Shown here: positions 33,801 through 41,461 of the stretch, one piece after another
Layout of the letters: each line of letters begins with the position of its first letter
Numbering within the stretch: the stretch's first letter is position 1
DNA from: Altibacter sp.
Lineage (GTDB): Bacteria > Bacteroidota > Bacteroidia > Flavobacteriales > Flavobacteriaceae
Assembly: GCF_019913785.1 (NCBI RefSeq)
Contig: NZ_JAIOHK010000016.1
Location: 1-41,461 of the forward strand
Length of the DNA: 41,461 nt
Direction of reading: 5' to 3'
Program-made: the position numbers and the translations under genes
Notes under the pieces: generated by a model
The model's input: only the letters and a program-made list of their open reading frames with translations
Told to the model about the DNA's origin: nothing
Database searches by the model: none

Positions 33801-34233
33801 TTTATTTATGATTTTAAAAATTAATAATTGATTTTTCTTTTTCACCTGTGAAAATTCACTTTCAACAAAGAGGTGTTGTACTCTTTATTTGTTATTTCCT
33901 ATTACTATCAGCTTCATTTTAAATATGAAATTGATTTTTTATGGGTGGGGTTTATATGAAGAAGGAATATCGATTTCTTCTCTATTTACATCTTTCTGTT
34001 CATCTTAGTGAAAGAACTGTTGTTCCTCTTCTTAGTGAAAGAACTGTTGTTCCTCTTCAATATAACATGATAATGTAGATATTCATTGTAATTAACTAGG
34101 TTTAACCTTAGAGAAGGGCATTTAACAAAAATGTATGTTAAAAGTGATGGAATTCGTTAATTCTATTATGAAATAAAAGACTGGCTTGTTTTGTAATTAC
34201 ACTTTTCTATGCCCACTTACTCAAATTAATTCC
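33801..34233. other. Gene-free spacer between the YtxH trio and murF
   Basis: These 433 bases hold no convincing ORF in either strand. Two perfect tandem copies of a 27-bp unit (CTTAGTGAAAGAACTGTTGT, then TCCTCTT) lie at 34004-34030 and 34031-34057; each contains GAAC TGTT GTTC, a potential short stem. The rest is AT-rich, with the YtxH promoter presumably near 33840-33960, where I do not see a clear consensus. Confidence 0.7.
34004..34057. repeat. Two perfect 27-bp tandem repeats
   Basis: Units at 34004-34030 and 34031-34057 are identical. The copy number of two and lack of other spacers exclude a CRISPR array. They lie in the gap after murF and before the YtxH operon. Confidence 0.85.
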
Positions 34234-35514
34234 TTAAAGTAACTCCAAAATACGCTCTAGGGCCATCCCTCGGGAGGCTTTTATGAGAATAAAACTGTCT
34301 TTTAGGGAATGCCGGTTCAAATGGGCTTGAAGCGCTTCAAACGATTCCATTTTGGTAATATGCCCGGCCTCCGTTTTGGTTTTATAGAAATTACTGCCTA
34401 TTAAAAAGGTTTTGCCTATGGGGTTCGCGTCTAAATAGGATGTAATATGTTGGTGTTCGGCTTCGGCTTCTTCACCTAATTCGAACATATCTCCTAAGAA
34501 CAATACCTTATGCTTCCCTGCAGCCTGCTTAAAATTTTCAATCGCAGCCATCATGCTCGTTGGATTGGCATTATAGGCATCTAAAATAATTGAATGCGCA
34601 CCTTTTTCAAGTAATTGCGATCTGTTATTAGTAGGCGTGTATTGCTCAATTGCTTTTTTAATTTTTTCGACTGGGACTTTAAAGTATTCTCCCATTGCAA
34701 TTGCGGCAGCTATATTGTGAAAGTTATAAATGCCAATAAGGTTACTTTGTATTTGTACGCCATTATATGTAACAAGAAGCTTATTGGTGGCATCTTTTAG
34801 CTGAATGTAACAGTCCTGTTGTTCATTACCGAAGGTCCAGCGCTTTATCCCTTTTGAATATTGCATTTGTACGGCATCATTGGCGTTGACAAAAACCATT
34901 TTTCGATGCGTTTGCAGGTGCTTATACAATTCGGTTTTTCCTTGAATCACGCCTTGTATACTGCCGAAACCTTCTAGATGCGCTTTTCCGAAATTGGTGA
35001 TATAGCCATAATCAGGATAGGCAATGGCACAAAGTTGTTCGATTTCTTTTAAATGATTGGCGCCCATTTCCACGATACCCATTTTTGTTGTTTCTTTCAT
35101 CGATAGAAGGGTAAGTGGCACCCCTATATGATTGTTTAGATTCCCCTGTGTGGCAACTGTTTCAAACTTTTGCGACAAGACTGCGTTTATGAGCTCTTTG
35201 GTTGTTGTTTTACCGTTGCTTCCCGTTAAGGCGATAATAGGCAATTTTAGTTGTTGTCTGTGATAGGATGCTAATTTCTGAAGTAGGGAGAGGGCGCTTT
35301 TTGAAAGGATGGTCTCTCCGGTATTTTTGTGGTACTGTAATTCATCAATAATAACTTTATAGGCTCCTTTATCCAAGGCCTCTTGAGCAAATTTATTACC
35401 GTTGAAATTGTCTCCTTTCAGACAAAAAAAAAGGCATCCTCGGATTATTTTACGGGTGTCTGTACAAACACCTGTGCTTTCCAAGAAATGGCGATGTAAT
35501 AATTCAATTTTCAT
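34234..35514 (-). CDS. murF: UDP-N-acetylmuramoyl-tripeptide--D-alanyl-D-alanine ligase
   Basis: MurF adds D-Ala-D-Ala to UDP-MurNAc-tripeptide with ATP, the last cytosolic step of wall precursor synthesis. The 426-aa product has GVCTDTRKIIRGCLFFCLKG at the N-terminus, the P-loop ALTGSNGKTTTKELINAVL (residues 95-113), VEMGANHLKEIEQLCAIAYP, ITNFGKAHLEGFGS, and the ligase C-terminal NPTSMMAAIENFKQ with LFLGDMFELGEEAEAEH. It is preceded on its strand by a hairpin separating it from gldJ, so it is likely transcribed separately or by readthrough. Confidence 0.95.
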   Translation of the reverse strand: MKIELLHRHFLESTGVCTDTRKIIRGCLFFCLKGDNFNGNKFAQEALDKGAYKVIIDELQYHKNTGETILSKSALSLLQKLASYHRQQLKLPIIALTGSNGKTTTKELINAVLSQKFETVATQGNLNNHIGVPLTLLSMKETTKMGIVEMGANHLKEIEQLCAIAYPDYGYITNFGKAHLEGFGSIQGVIQGKTELYKHLQTHRKMVFVNANDAVQMQYSKGIKRWTFGNEQQDCYIQLKDATNKLLVTYNGVQIQSNLIGIYNFHNIAAAIAMGEYFKVPVEKIKKAIEQYTPTNNRSQLLEKGAHSIILDAYNANPTSMMAAIENFKQAAGKHKVLFLGDMFELGEEAEAEHQHITSYLDANPIGKTFLIGSNFYKTKTEAGHITKMESFEALQAHLNRHSLKDSFILIKASRGMALERILELL

Positions 35515-35531
35515 ACAAATTAAAAATACTA

Positions 35532-35568
35532 AAAAAGCCCTCTTGAAACGAATTCAAAAGGGCTTTTT
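35532..35568 (-). terminator. Terminator between gldJ and murF
   Basis: AAAAAGCCCTCTTGAA (35532-35547) pairs with TTCAAAAGGGCTTTTT (35553-35568) with one C-A mismatch. A- and T-runs on both sides make it work for gldJ on the minus strand, with 21 bp after the gldJ stop. Confidence 0.8.
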
Positions 35569-35588
35569 ATATTTGAAACTATAACTAT

Positions 35589-37265
35589 TTAATTTCTTGG
35601 TCGTTTACCTTTTTTAGATTTTGAACCTACACGCGACATGGCACATCTAAAGCCAATATAGTCGGTAGACATATCTTGTGGAAAATAACGTCGTTGGGCT
35701 GGATCTAACCAGTAATCCCTGTCTCTCCATGAACCTCCTTTATACACGCGCACTTGATTATCTACCAAGGTTGTTCTCTTGGTTGATTTATCATATTGAC
35801 GATCCAAATTACCGGTACTATCTGCAAAAACTTGATGTTGAGGAGAATTGTACATACGTTTGGAATCTTCAACTTCAGATTCTGAGTCGTCACCAAATGT
35901 TGAGAAGTATCGTGTAGAACGTTTGTCACCATCGCGATAATCACGATTGTCACTTTCTGAGAAATTGGTTCTTAAATAGGTTTCTGCTTCGTCTACCGGA
36001 ACCTGTAAGATCTCTCCCGGTAAGTTTCTAGCAACAATTTTACCATTGCTTAACGTATCGTAAACGATCGAATCGGCCGTGACAATTTTTACTTTTCCAT
36101 CCTTATCAATCGCGTTCTTTGTATATACGTTTCCACGATAGTAGTTAAAGTCATTGAATTCATCATCAACGATAGGTCGATACACATCGGCAACCCATTC
36201 GGCTACGTTTCCGGCCATATCATAAAGCCCATAGTCGTTTGGCTCGTATGACTTTACTTGTGCAGTAATATCGGCTCCATCGTCACTCCAGCCTGCAATT
36301 CCGCCATAATCTCCATCACCTTGTTTGAAGTTAGCCAATTGATCCCCACGTGATCTTCTTTTTCCAGATCGGGTGTATTGACCGTCCCATGGATATTTTT
36401 TTCTACCTCTATATACGTTATAGCTACGTAGTCCTACCAGTCCTAGTGCCGCATATTCCCACTCCGATTCGGTTGGTAGACGATAATCCGGCATGAGTAA
36501 TCCGTCTTTTCTTTGAACGTATAAATTGGTACTGTCTTTACTTCTTTTTGCAAGTGATTCGGATCTTTTACCGCCTCGGGTAATGGAATCGTTACCTCCG
36601 TAGGTTAGTGTTGGTGAATTCAGATAGGTTTCAGTACTAAAGGTTTCACCGGCCTCTACTTCGTAGCGTGCATTTCTGGTGGTAATTCCTTCTTCTTCTA
36701 GGATTAGTTCGTTCACACGATCTGTTCTCCAATTACTAAATTCAACTGCCTGTACCCAGCTAACTCCTACAACAGGATAGTCGGCATAAGCAGGGTGGCG
36801 TAAATAGTTATTGGTCATCACTTCGTTATAACCCAAACGATTTCTCCATACCAAAGTATCTGGTACAGCGCCGTCATAAATACGGCGATAATTCTCATCG
36901 GATGGAGGGAAAACCTGTTTGATCCAATCTAAGTACTCCATGTACATAAGGTTGGTCACTTCGGTTTCATCCATATAAAAGGATTGAATGTGCTGTTGGT
37001 TGGGGGAATTGTTCCAGTCGTGCATTGGGTCATCCTGCACTCTACCCATGGTGTACGTTCCGCCTTCAATAAACACTAAACCGGGGCCGGTTTCCTGTTC
37101 TTTTGCTTTTGGATTATACTGAAATCCTCCTTCTTTGGAGTTCATCTTCCATCCGGTAGCTCTGGAGCTGTTCTTGTAGTCTCTAGATTTGTTACAACTT
37201 ATAAATAAGGAAGTTGCAACTACTGCAATAAATAGCTGTAATGCTAGGTTTTTTCTAAAGTTCAT
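35589..37265 (-). CDS. gldJ: Gliding motility lipoprotein GldJ
   Basis: GldJ is an outer-membrane-associated lipoprotein needed for gliding and T9SS function in Flavobacteriaceae. From ATG 37265 the 558-aa protein has a lipoprotein signal (MNFRKNLALQLFIAVVATSL, Cys24 in FISC). The FGE-sulfatase/SUMF1 fold follows: GLVFIEGGTYTMGRVQDDPM, SFYMDETEVTNLMYMEYLDW, YPVVGVSWVQAVEFSNWRTD, LPTESEWEYAALGLVG, YGLYDMAGNVAEWVADVYRP and a final VYKGGSWRDRDYWLDPAQRR. An in-frame ATG at 37304 adds 13 residues ahead of the signal and is unlikely. porU diverges 211 bp upstream, and the pair gldJ-porU is the standard flavobacterial order. Confidence 0.96.
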   Translation of the reverse strand: MNFRKNLALQLFIAVVATSLFISCNKSRDYKNSSRATGWKMNSKEGGFQYNPKAKEQETGPGLVFIEGGTYTMGRVQDDPMHDWNNSPNQQHIQSFYMDETEVTNLMYMEYLDWIKQVFPPSDENYRRIYDGAVPDTLVWRNRLGYNEVMTNNYLRHPAYADYPVVGVSWVQAVEFSNWRTDRVNELILEEEGITTRNARYEVEAGETFSTETYLNSPTLTYGGNDSITRGGKRSESLAKRSKDSTNLYVQRKDGLLMPDYRLPTESEWEYAALGLVGLRSYNVYRGRKKYPWDGQYTRSGKRRSRGDQLANFKQGDGDYGGIAGWSDDGADITAQVKSYEPNDYGLYDMAGNVAEWVADVYRPIVDDEFNDFNYYRGNVYTKNAIDKDGKVKIVTADSIVYDTLSNGKIVARNLPGEILQVPVDEAETYLRTNFSESDNRDYRDGDKRSTRYFSTFGDDSESEVEDSKRMYNSPQHQVFADSTGNLDRQYDKSTKRTTLVDNQVRVYKGGSWRDRDYWLDPAQRRYFPQDMSTDYIGFRCAMSRVGSKSKKGKRPRN

Positions 37266-37429
37266 AGTTTCAAATATGAAAAAATTGGGTTCGCAATATA
37301 ACAATTAACGATAAAAGCACAATAATATTTTAAATATTAATATGCCACAAGGTTCGGTGACTCAACACCGACCGTATTCTTAACGTATTACTTTCGTAAA
37401 TATTATATATACACCTAATTATCGAAAAG

Positions 37430-37462
37430 TTTGAAAAAACAACCATACTAAGTGTATATTTG
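37430..37462 (+). promoter_or_regulatory. Bacteroidota-type promoter of porU
   Basis: TTTG (37430-37433) and TATATTTG (37455-37462) are 21 nt apart and match the consensus. The predicted transcription start is about 8 nt before the ATG at 37477, giving a very short leader. Confidence 0.75.
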
Positions 37463-37476
37463 AAGCGTTACTAGTT

Positions 37477-40400
37477 ATGATGAAAAGAATTTTACTTTTA
37501 GCATATATTATTGCGCTTCCTCTAAATTTACTTGCGCAAAATAAAGACATTAGAATTGATTGGGGCCCATCTTCAACAAATTTTTCAAAAGATTCTGAAA
37601 AAAATAGTGCGTTCTCGCGTGAGAAGGCCCTAGATAAGCTAAATCTTTCAATAACAGATTCAAAAATTAGTTTCCGCTCTCAATGGGAAGATACCGGTTT
37701 TGCTAATGAAAATTCGTTGGAGGTCACGAATGTCAAGTACGCTTCCCTTACTTCCGAAGAATTAAAAAAAATTAATAAAAGCGTAGTTCCCACGAAGCTT
37801 ACATATAGTATTGGGAGCTCGAAAGCACGCGATATTATTTATACCCTCGTTACCATTACACCTATTGTAAAGAGCAATGGACAATATAAAAAAGTACTTT
37901 CTTTTTCGGTAGCATATACTTATAAAAATGGGAATTCTTCTGCGGGTAGCATGCCGATCACAAATTCAGTATTGGCAACGGGGAATTGGTATAAGTTTAA
38001 GGTTGAAAAAACAGGCGTTCACCGAATTGACCGAAGTTTTTTGCAGGACTTAGGGATGAATGTGGATGGAATCAATGCCAGAAATATTAAGATTTATGGT
38101 CATGGAGGCAAGTCGTTGCCGCTTTTGAATAGAGAGACTACCTTTCTGGATCTGCCGGAAAATGCCATACAAGTAATAGGAGAAGAAGATGGTTCTTTGG
38201 ATACCGGGGATTATATACTTTTTTATGGTATAAGTACCCTTGGATATGATTTTCAAAATGATACCCATGAAAATCCATATGCAGATGAGGCCTTCTATTA
38301 TATTACAGTGGGCGATTCTCCCGGATTGCGAGTGCAAACCATGAATGAGCCCTCACAGGCTCCCGATCATGTTATTGATCGGTTTCACGATTATAAATAC
38401 CACGAACAAAACGAAGATAGCCCCGGAAAAGTAGGAAGAAGATGGTATGGCAACCGATTTGATATTGAAAACGAACAATCGTTCGAGTTTGGGTTTCCTA
38501 ATATCATTTCGGGTGAACCCTTAAATATTGCGATAAAGGTCGCTGCGGCTTCCGAGACCAATACATCCATGGCGATCTCTATAAATGGAGCTGCCGTAAA
38601 CCCAATTGTGTTTTCAACGATCGGCGGAACACAATTGTTTTCGACTAGAGACTTCAGAACTTCAAATGCGGTGGTAATCCCGGCATCTGGGGAAACCGTA
38701 TCGGTGGATCTCACCTATAACAACGGAGGCAATCCTTCAAGCATTGGTTATTTGGATTATATAAGTGTTGAGGCGCTTCGCCGATTAACAGGCTCCGGAG
38801 AACAGTTACTATTTCGCTATAAGAATTCAGCCGTTCTTTCGGGTGTGGGGGAATATCAAATTGGAAATGCCTCACAAATTTCTCAAGTATGGGATGTTAC
38901 CAATACGGGTGCCATTTCAGCAAAAGCAAATTCGAATGGTGCCGGTTCCTTTTCTTTTAAAGCCAATATGGGGGAGCTGCGCCAATATGTTGCTATCAAC
39001 CCGAATGATTATTTTATACCGGTTAAGAGCAATCAAACTCAAGTGGTAAACCAAGATATAAAGGGAACTATTTTTAATGATGAAACCGGTAATTTTAAAG
39101 ATATAGATTATCTAATAATAACACCTCCCTTTCTCATACAACCCGCTTTACGATTGGCGAATCTTCATAAGAACCTAAGCGGACTGCATGTGAAGGTTGT
39201 AACGACCGATAAGATTTACGAGGAGTTTAGCTCGGGTAAACAGGACATCAGTGCCATTAGGAATCTGGTGCGGTATGTGTATAATAATGCATCCTCCACA
39301 GAGAATCGCTTACAATATCTATGTCTTTTTGGAGATACTTCGGTGGACTATAAAAATAGGCTTTCGGATAATAACAATACACTGCCCACATTTCATAGAC
39401 TATTAAGCCACAACAGTCTATCTTCTTTTATGTCTGATGATTTTTTTGGAAGTGTTGATGACAATGAAGGAACTATTGGCGGTGAAGTACCGGATCCGAT
39501 AACAGGTGATAATCTTATGGATATCGACAGGTTGGATGTTGCTGTAGGAAGAATTGTAGTCGACAATGTGTTGCTTGCCAACCAAATGGTCGATAAAATT
39601 GAAAACTATTTATCGAAGTCGTCGTACGGAAATTGGCGGAATAACTTCGTGCTAATTTCTGATGACGTCGATGCCGTGTATGAATTTGGCGCATTGCAAG
39701 TAAATCTTGACAATTTAGGAGATCAGATTTCACAAGAGAAACCTTTTGTAAATGTAAAGAAAATACATACCGACGCCTATCAACAGGAAACTTCTGCCGG
39801 CGGGAACCGATATCCCGAAGTTAATGATGCCATTAAGAATGCCATTGAAGTTGGAGCCCTTATAGTAACGTATTTTGGTCATGGAGGGGAAGACGGTTTG
39901 GCGAAAGAATTTATTTATTCAAAAGAAGTTGCAAAGGACTTAAAGAATAAAGATAATTTCCCTTGCGTTGTTACTGTTACGTGCGAATTTACCAAATTTG
40001 ACAATCCGTTACGTATCACAGCGGGGGAACTTACCTATTGGAATAAGGAAGGAGGGGCAATTGCTTTGGTAACTACAACAAGATCTATTAATGTTTCACT
40101 AGGAGTTGAATTTAATATTGTACTTGCGTCTGAATTATTCGGATTTGGACAAAATATTCCAAAAACCCCTGCGGAAGCCTTGCGTATTTCCAAAAATCAG
40201 ATTAGCGATGACAATCGACGTGTGATTTTTTATGTAGGAGATCCAGCCATGCATTTGGCCTTTCCAAAACAGAAAATTAGATTGACTACATTAAATGGAA
40301 CGCCTATTTCACAGGCCACCGATACGCTTAAAGCATTAGGCCGCGTTACTATGGCAGGTGAAGTGGTAGATGAGTTTGGAACTTTATTAAGTGATTATTC

Positions 40401-41370
40401 CGGCGTGTTGGAGGCAAAGGTGTTTGACAAAAATGTGCAGCGACGGACTCTCGGGAATGATGGGATACGAGATTCAAATGGGAATTTGTTAATAATGGAT
40501 TTTATTACACTTGGAGAAATATTGTTTAACGGGCAAGCCACCGTTACCAATGGTACTTTTGAATTTGAATTTGTGGTGCCACGGGATGCCCAAATTCCTG
40601 TAGACAACGGCAGGGTTAGTTTTTATGCGCAACGGGATAATGTGCTCGATGATCAAACGGGATTTAATTTGGATATTAAAGTTGGTGGCCTCAATGAAAA
40701 CGCTCCGGAAGACAATCAAGGCCCGTTGATCCAACTTTTTATGAATGACGAGAGTTTTGTTTCAGGTGGGATTACCAATGATTCGCCAATTCTTATTGCA
40801 AAATTGGAGGACGAAAATGGAATAAACACGGCAAGTGGTATTGGCCATGATATGATCGCCATTTTGGATGGAGATGAATCCAACCCCTTTGTAGTAAACG
40901 AATACTACCAAGCCGAGGTGGATGATTTTACGAAAGGAAAGGCTTCCTACAGATTAAGGGATCTGGAAGAAGGCTTACATACCCTTACCTTTAAGGCTTG
41001 GGATGTCTATAATAATTCATCAACTGCTGATATTCAATTTATTGTGGCTGGTGATGACAAATTGGAGATTACACGTGTTTTAAATTACCCCAATCCGTTT
41101 GTGAATTACACCGAATTTTGGTTTAATCACAATCGCCCTTTCGAACCCCTTGAAGTACAGGTGCAGGTATTTACCGTAACCGGAAAAGTGGTTTGGACAC
41201 AAAACCAAATTGTAAATACAGATGGGTTTTTATCCCGTGAAATAGTGTGGAATGGGCTGGACGATTTTGGAGATAAAATTGGAAAAGGAGTCTATGTATA
41301 TAAGATAACAGTGAAATCTACGTTAACCAACCAGCGAGTTGAAAAATATGAAAAACTGGTTATCCTTTAA
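37477..41370 (+). CDS. porU: Type IX secretion system sortase PorU (C25 family)
   Basis: PorU removes the C-terminal sorting domain from T9SS cargo and attaches the protein at the cell surface. The 1297-aa precursor starts with a signal peptide (MMKRILLLAYIIALPLNLLA). The gingipain-type peptidase domain lies at about residues 540-920: LCLFGDTSVDYKNRL, the catalytic His802 in VTYFGHGGEDGLAKEF, and the catalytic Cys836 in VVTVTCEFTKFDNPLRITAG. The final 85 residues (ITRVLNYPNPFVNYTEFWFN to KYEKLVIL) form a FlgD-like/sorting-like domain with NPF and WNGLDDFGDKIGKGVYVYKI. The length is usual for flavobacterial PorU. gldJ diverges and porV follows. Confidence 0.95.
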   Translation: MMKRILLLAYIIALPLNLLAQNKDIRIDWGPSSTNFSKDSEKNSAFSREKALDKLNLSITDSKISFRSQWEDTGFANENSLEVTNVKYASLTSEELKKINKSVVPTKLTYSIGSSKARDIIYTLVTITPIVKSNGQYKKVLSFSVAYTYKNGNSSAGSMPITNSVLATGNWYKFKVEKTGVHRIDRSFLQDLGMNVDGINARNIKIYGHGGKSLPLLNRETTFLDLPENAIQVIGEEDGSLDTGDYILFYGISTLGYDFQNDTHENPYADEAFYYITVGDSPGLRVQTMNEPSQAPDHVIDRFHDYKYHEQNEDSPGKVGRRWYGNRFDIENEQSFEFGFPNIISGEPLNIAIKVAAASETNTSMAISINGAAVNPIVFSTIGGTQLFSTRDFRTSNAVVIPASGETVSVDLTYNNGGNPSSIGYLDYISVEALRRLTGSGEQLLFRYKNSAVLSGVGEYQIGNASQISQVWDVTNTGAISAKANSNGAGSFSFKANMGELRQYVAINPNDYFIPVKSNQTQVVNQDIKGTIFNDETGNFKDIDYLIITPPFLIQPALRLANLHKNLSGLHVKVVTTDKIYEEFSSGKQDISAIRNLVRYVYNNASSTENRLQYLCLFGDTSVDYKNRLSDNNNTLPTFHRLLSHNSLSSFMSDDFFGSVDDNEGTIGGEVPDPITGDNLMDIDRLDVAVGRIVVDNVLLANQMVDKIENYLSKSSYGNWRNNFVLISDDVDAVYEFGALQVNLDNLGDQISQEKPFVNVKKIHTDAYQQETSAGGNRYPEVNDAIKNAIEVGALIVTYFGHGGEDGLAKEFIYSKEVAKDLKNKDNFPCVVTVTCEFTKFDNPLRITAGELTYWNKEGGAIALVTTTRSINVSLGVEFNIVLASELFGFGQNIPKTPAEALRISKNQISDDNRRVIFYVGDPAMHLAFPKQKIRLTTLNGTPISQATDTLKALGRVTMAGEVVDEFGTLLSDYSGVLEAKVFDKNVQRRTLGNDGIRDSNGNLLIMDFITLGEILFNGQATVTNGTFEFEFVVPRDAQIPVDNGRVSFYAQRDNVLDDQTGFNLDIKVGGLNENAPEDNQGPLIQLFMNDESFVSGGITNDSPILIAKLEDENGINTASGIGHDMIAILDGDESNPFVVNEYYQAEVDDFTKGKASYRLRDLEEGLHTLTFKAWDVYNNSSTADIQFIVAGDDKLEITRVLNYPNPFVNYTEFWFNHNRPFEPLEVQVQVFTVTGKVVWTQNQIVNTDGFLSREIVWNGLDDFGDKIGKGVYVYKITVKSTLTNQRVEKYEKLVIL

Positions 41371-41381
41371 AATTTAAAATT

Positions 41382-41389
41382 TATATTTG
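41382..41389 (+). promoter_or_regulatory. Bacteroidota -7 element upstream of porV
   Basis: TATATTTG lies 12 nt after the porU stop and 16 nt before the next ATG. No clear -33 is seen, so porV may have its own promoter or share the porU transcript. Confidence 0.5.
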
Positions 41390-41405
41390 TCAAAATTTAT
41401 ACCTC

Positions 41406-41461
41406 ATGAAGAAAATTCTTATACCAATATTGGTTGGTTTAATCACCTTTAATATTTCAGC
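41406..41461 (+). CDS. porV: N-terminal fragment of probable PorV (LptO), cut by window edge
   Basis: Only 18 codons are present: MKKILIPILVGLITFNIS, a signal peptide with the hydrophobic core expected for an outer-membrane barrel. In Flavobacteriaceae, porV directly follows porU, and PorV works with PorU in the sortase step by shuttling cargo. The call rests on gene order rather than on sequence. Confidence 0.6.
   Translation, partial: MKKILIPILVGLITFNIS

Noticed and set aside
34004-34057. Possible CRISPR array
   Set aside because: There are only two units, directly adjacent with no spacer, and no cas gene nearby.

Overview
The window looks like a chromosomal segment of a low-GC marine member of the Flavobacteriaceae (Bacteroidota). 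Support comes from the type IX secretion/gliding genes gldJ, porU and the start of porV, from proteins ending in T9SS type A sorting domains, from many lipoproteins, from Bacteroidota-type promoters (TTTG, about 20 nt, TAnnTTTG), and from NhaD. The genus cannot be fixed from the sequence. I see no prophage, transposase, CRISPR array or plasmid feature, so this is mostly core genome with some variable loci.

Layout. 1-4100: the N-terminus of a secreted protein (minus strand), a YqaE/Pmp3 membrane peptide whose stop overlaps a lipoprotein start, a second lipoprotein, and a T9SS-secreted metzincin protease facing them across a shared terminator. 4247-9221: lipB, then a minus-strand envelope operon of five genes (62-aa protein, basic 96-aa secreted protein, 434-aa membrane protein, OmpA-type lipoprotein, 232-aa secreted protein), several of which overlap. 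9360-18121 (minus): a TPR hybrid two-component protein, an 822-aa lipoprotein, a LytS/LytR-type pair, and a secreted beta-helix protein. 18250-22321: rnhB diverging from a putative porin, a 333-bp hairpin-rich repeat region, and an acyl-CoA dehydrogenase. 22503-32158 (plus): anmK, a Glu/Leu-type dehydrogenase, nhaD, exbB-exbD-tonB, a ten-Asp-box secreted protein, and folC. 32159-32881: two tRNA-Val genes in hairpin-rich DNA. 32882-33800 (minus): a YtxH/holin-like/small-protein trio. 34234-41461: murF and gldJ (minus), diverging from porU and porV.

Function. Three themes recur. The first is T9SS: GldJ, PorU and PorV belong to the machinery, and the metzincin, the Asp-box protein and possibly the beta-helix protein are likely cargo. 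The second is envelope energetics and structure: ExbB/ExbD/TonB, NhaD, a porin, OmpA, MurF and AnmK. The third is sensing, by the hybrid kinase and the LytTR pair. The most notable non-coding signals are a 92-bp repeat pair with a compensatory change in its hairpin, a GGGCGTT...TGGCAC element between exbD and tonB, hairpin strings behind the tRNA genes, and an unusual C at position 33 of tRNA-Val(GAC). I did not find a clearly new biological system. The five-gene OmpA operon with its two-part 434-aa protein is the best protein-level candidate.
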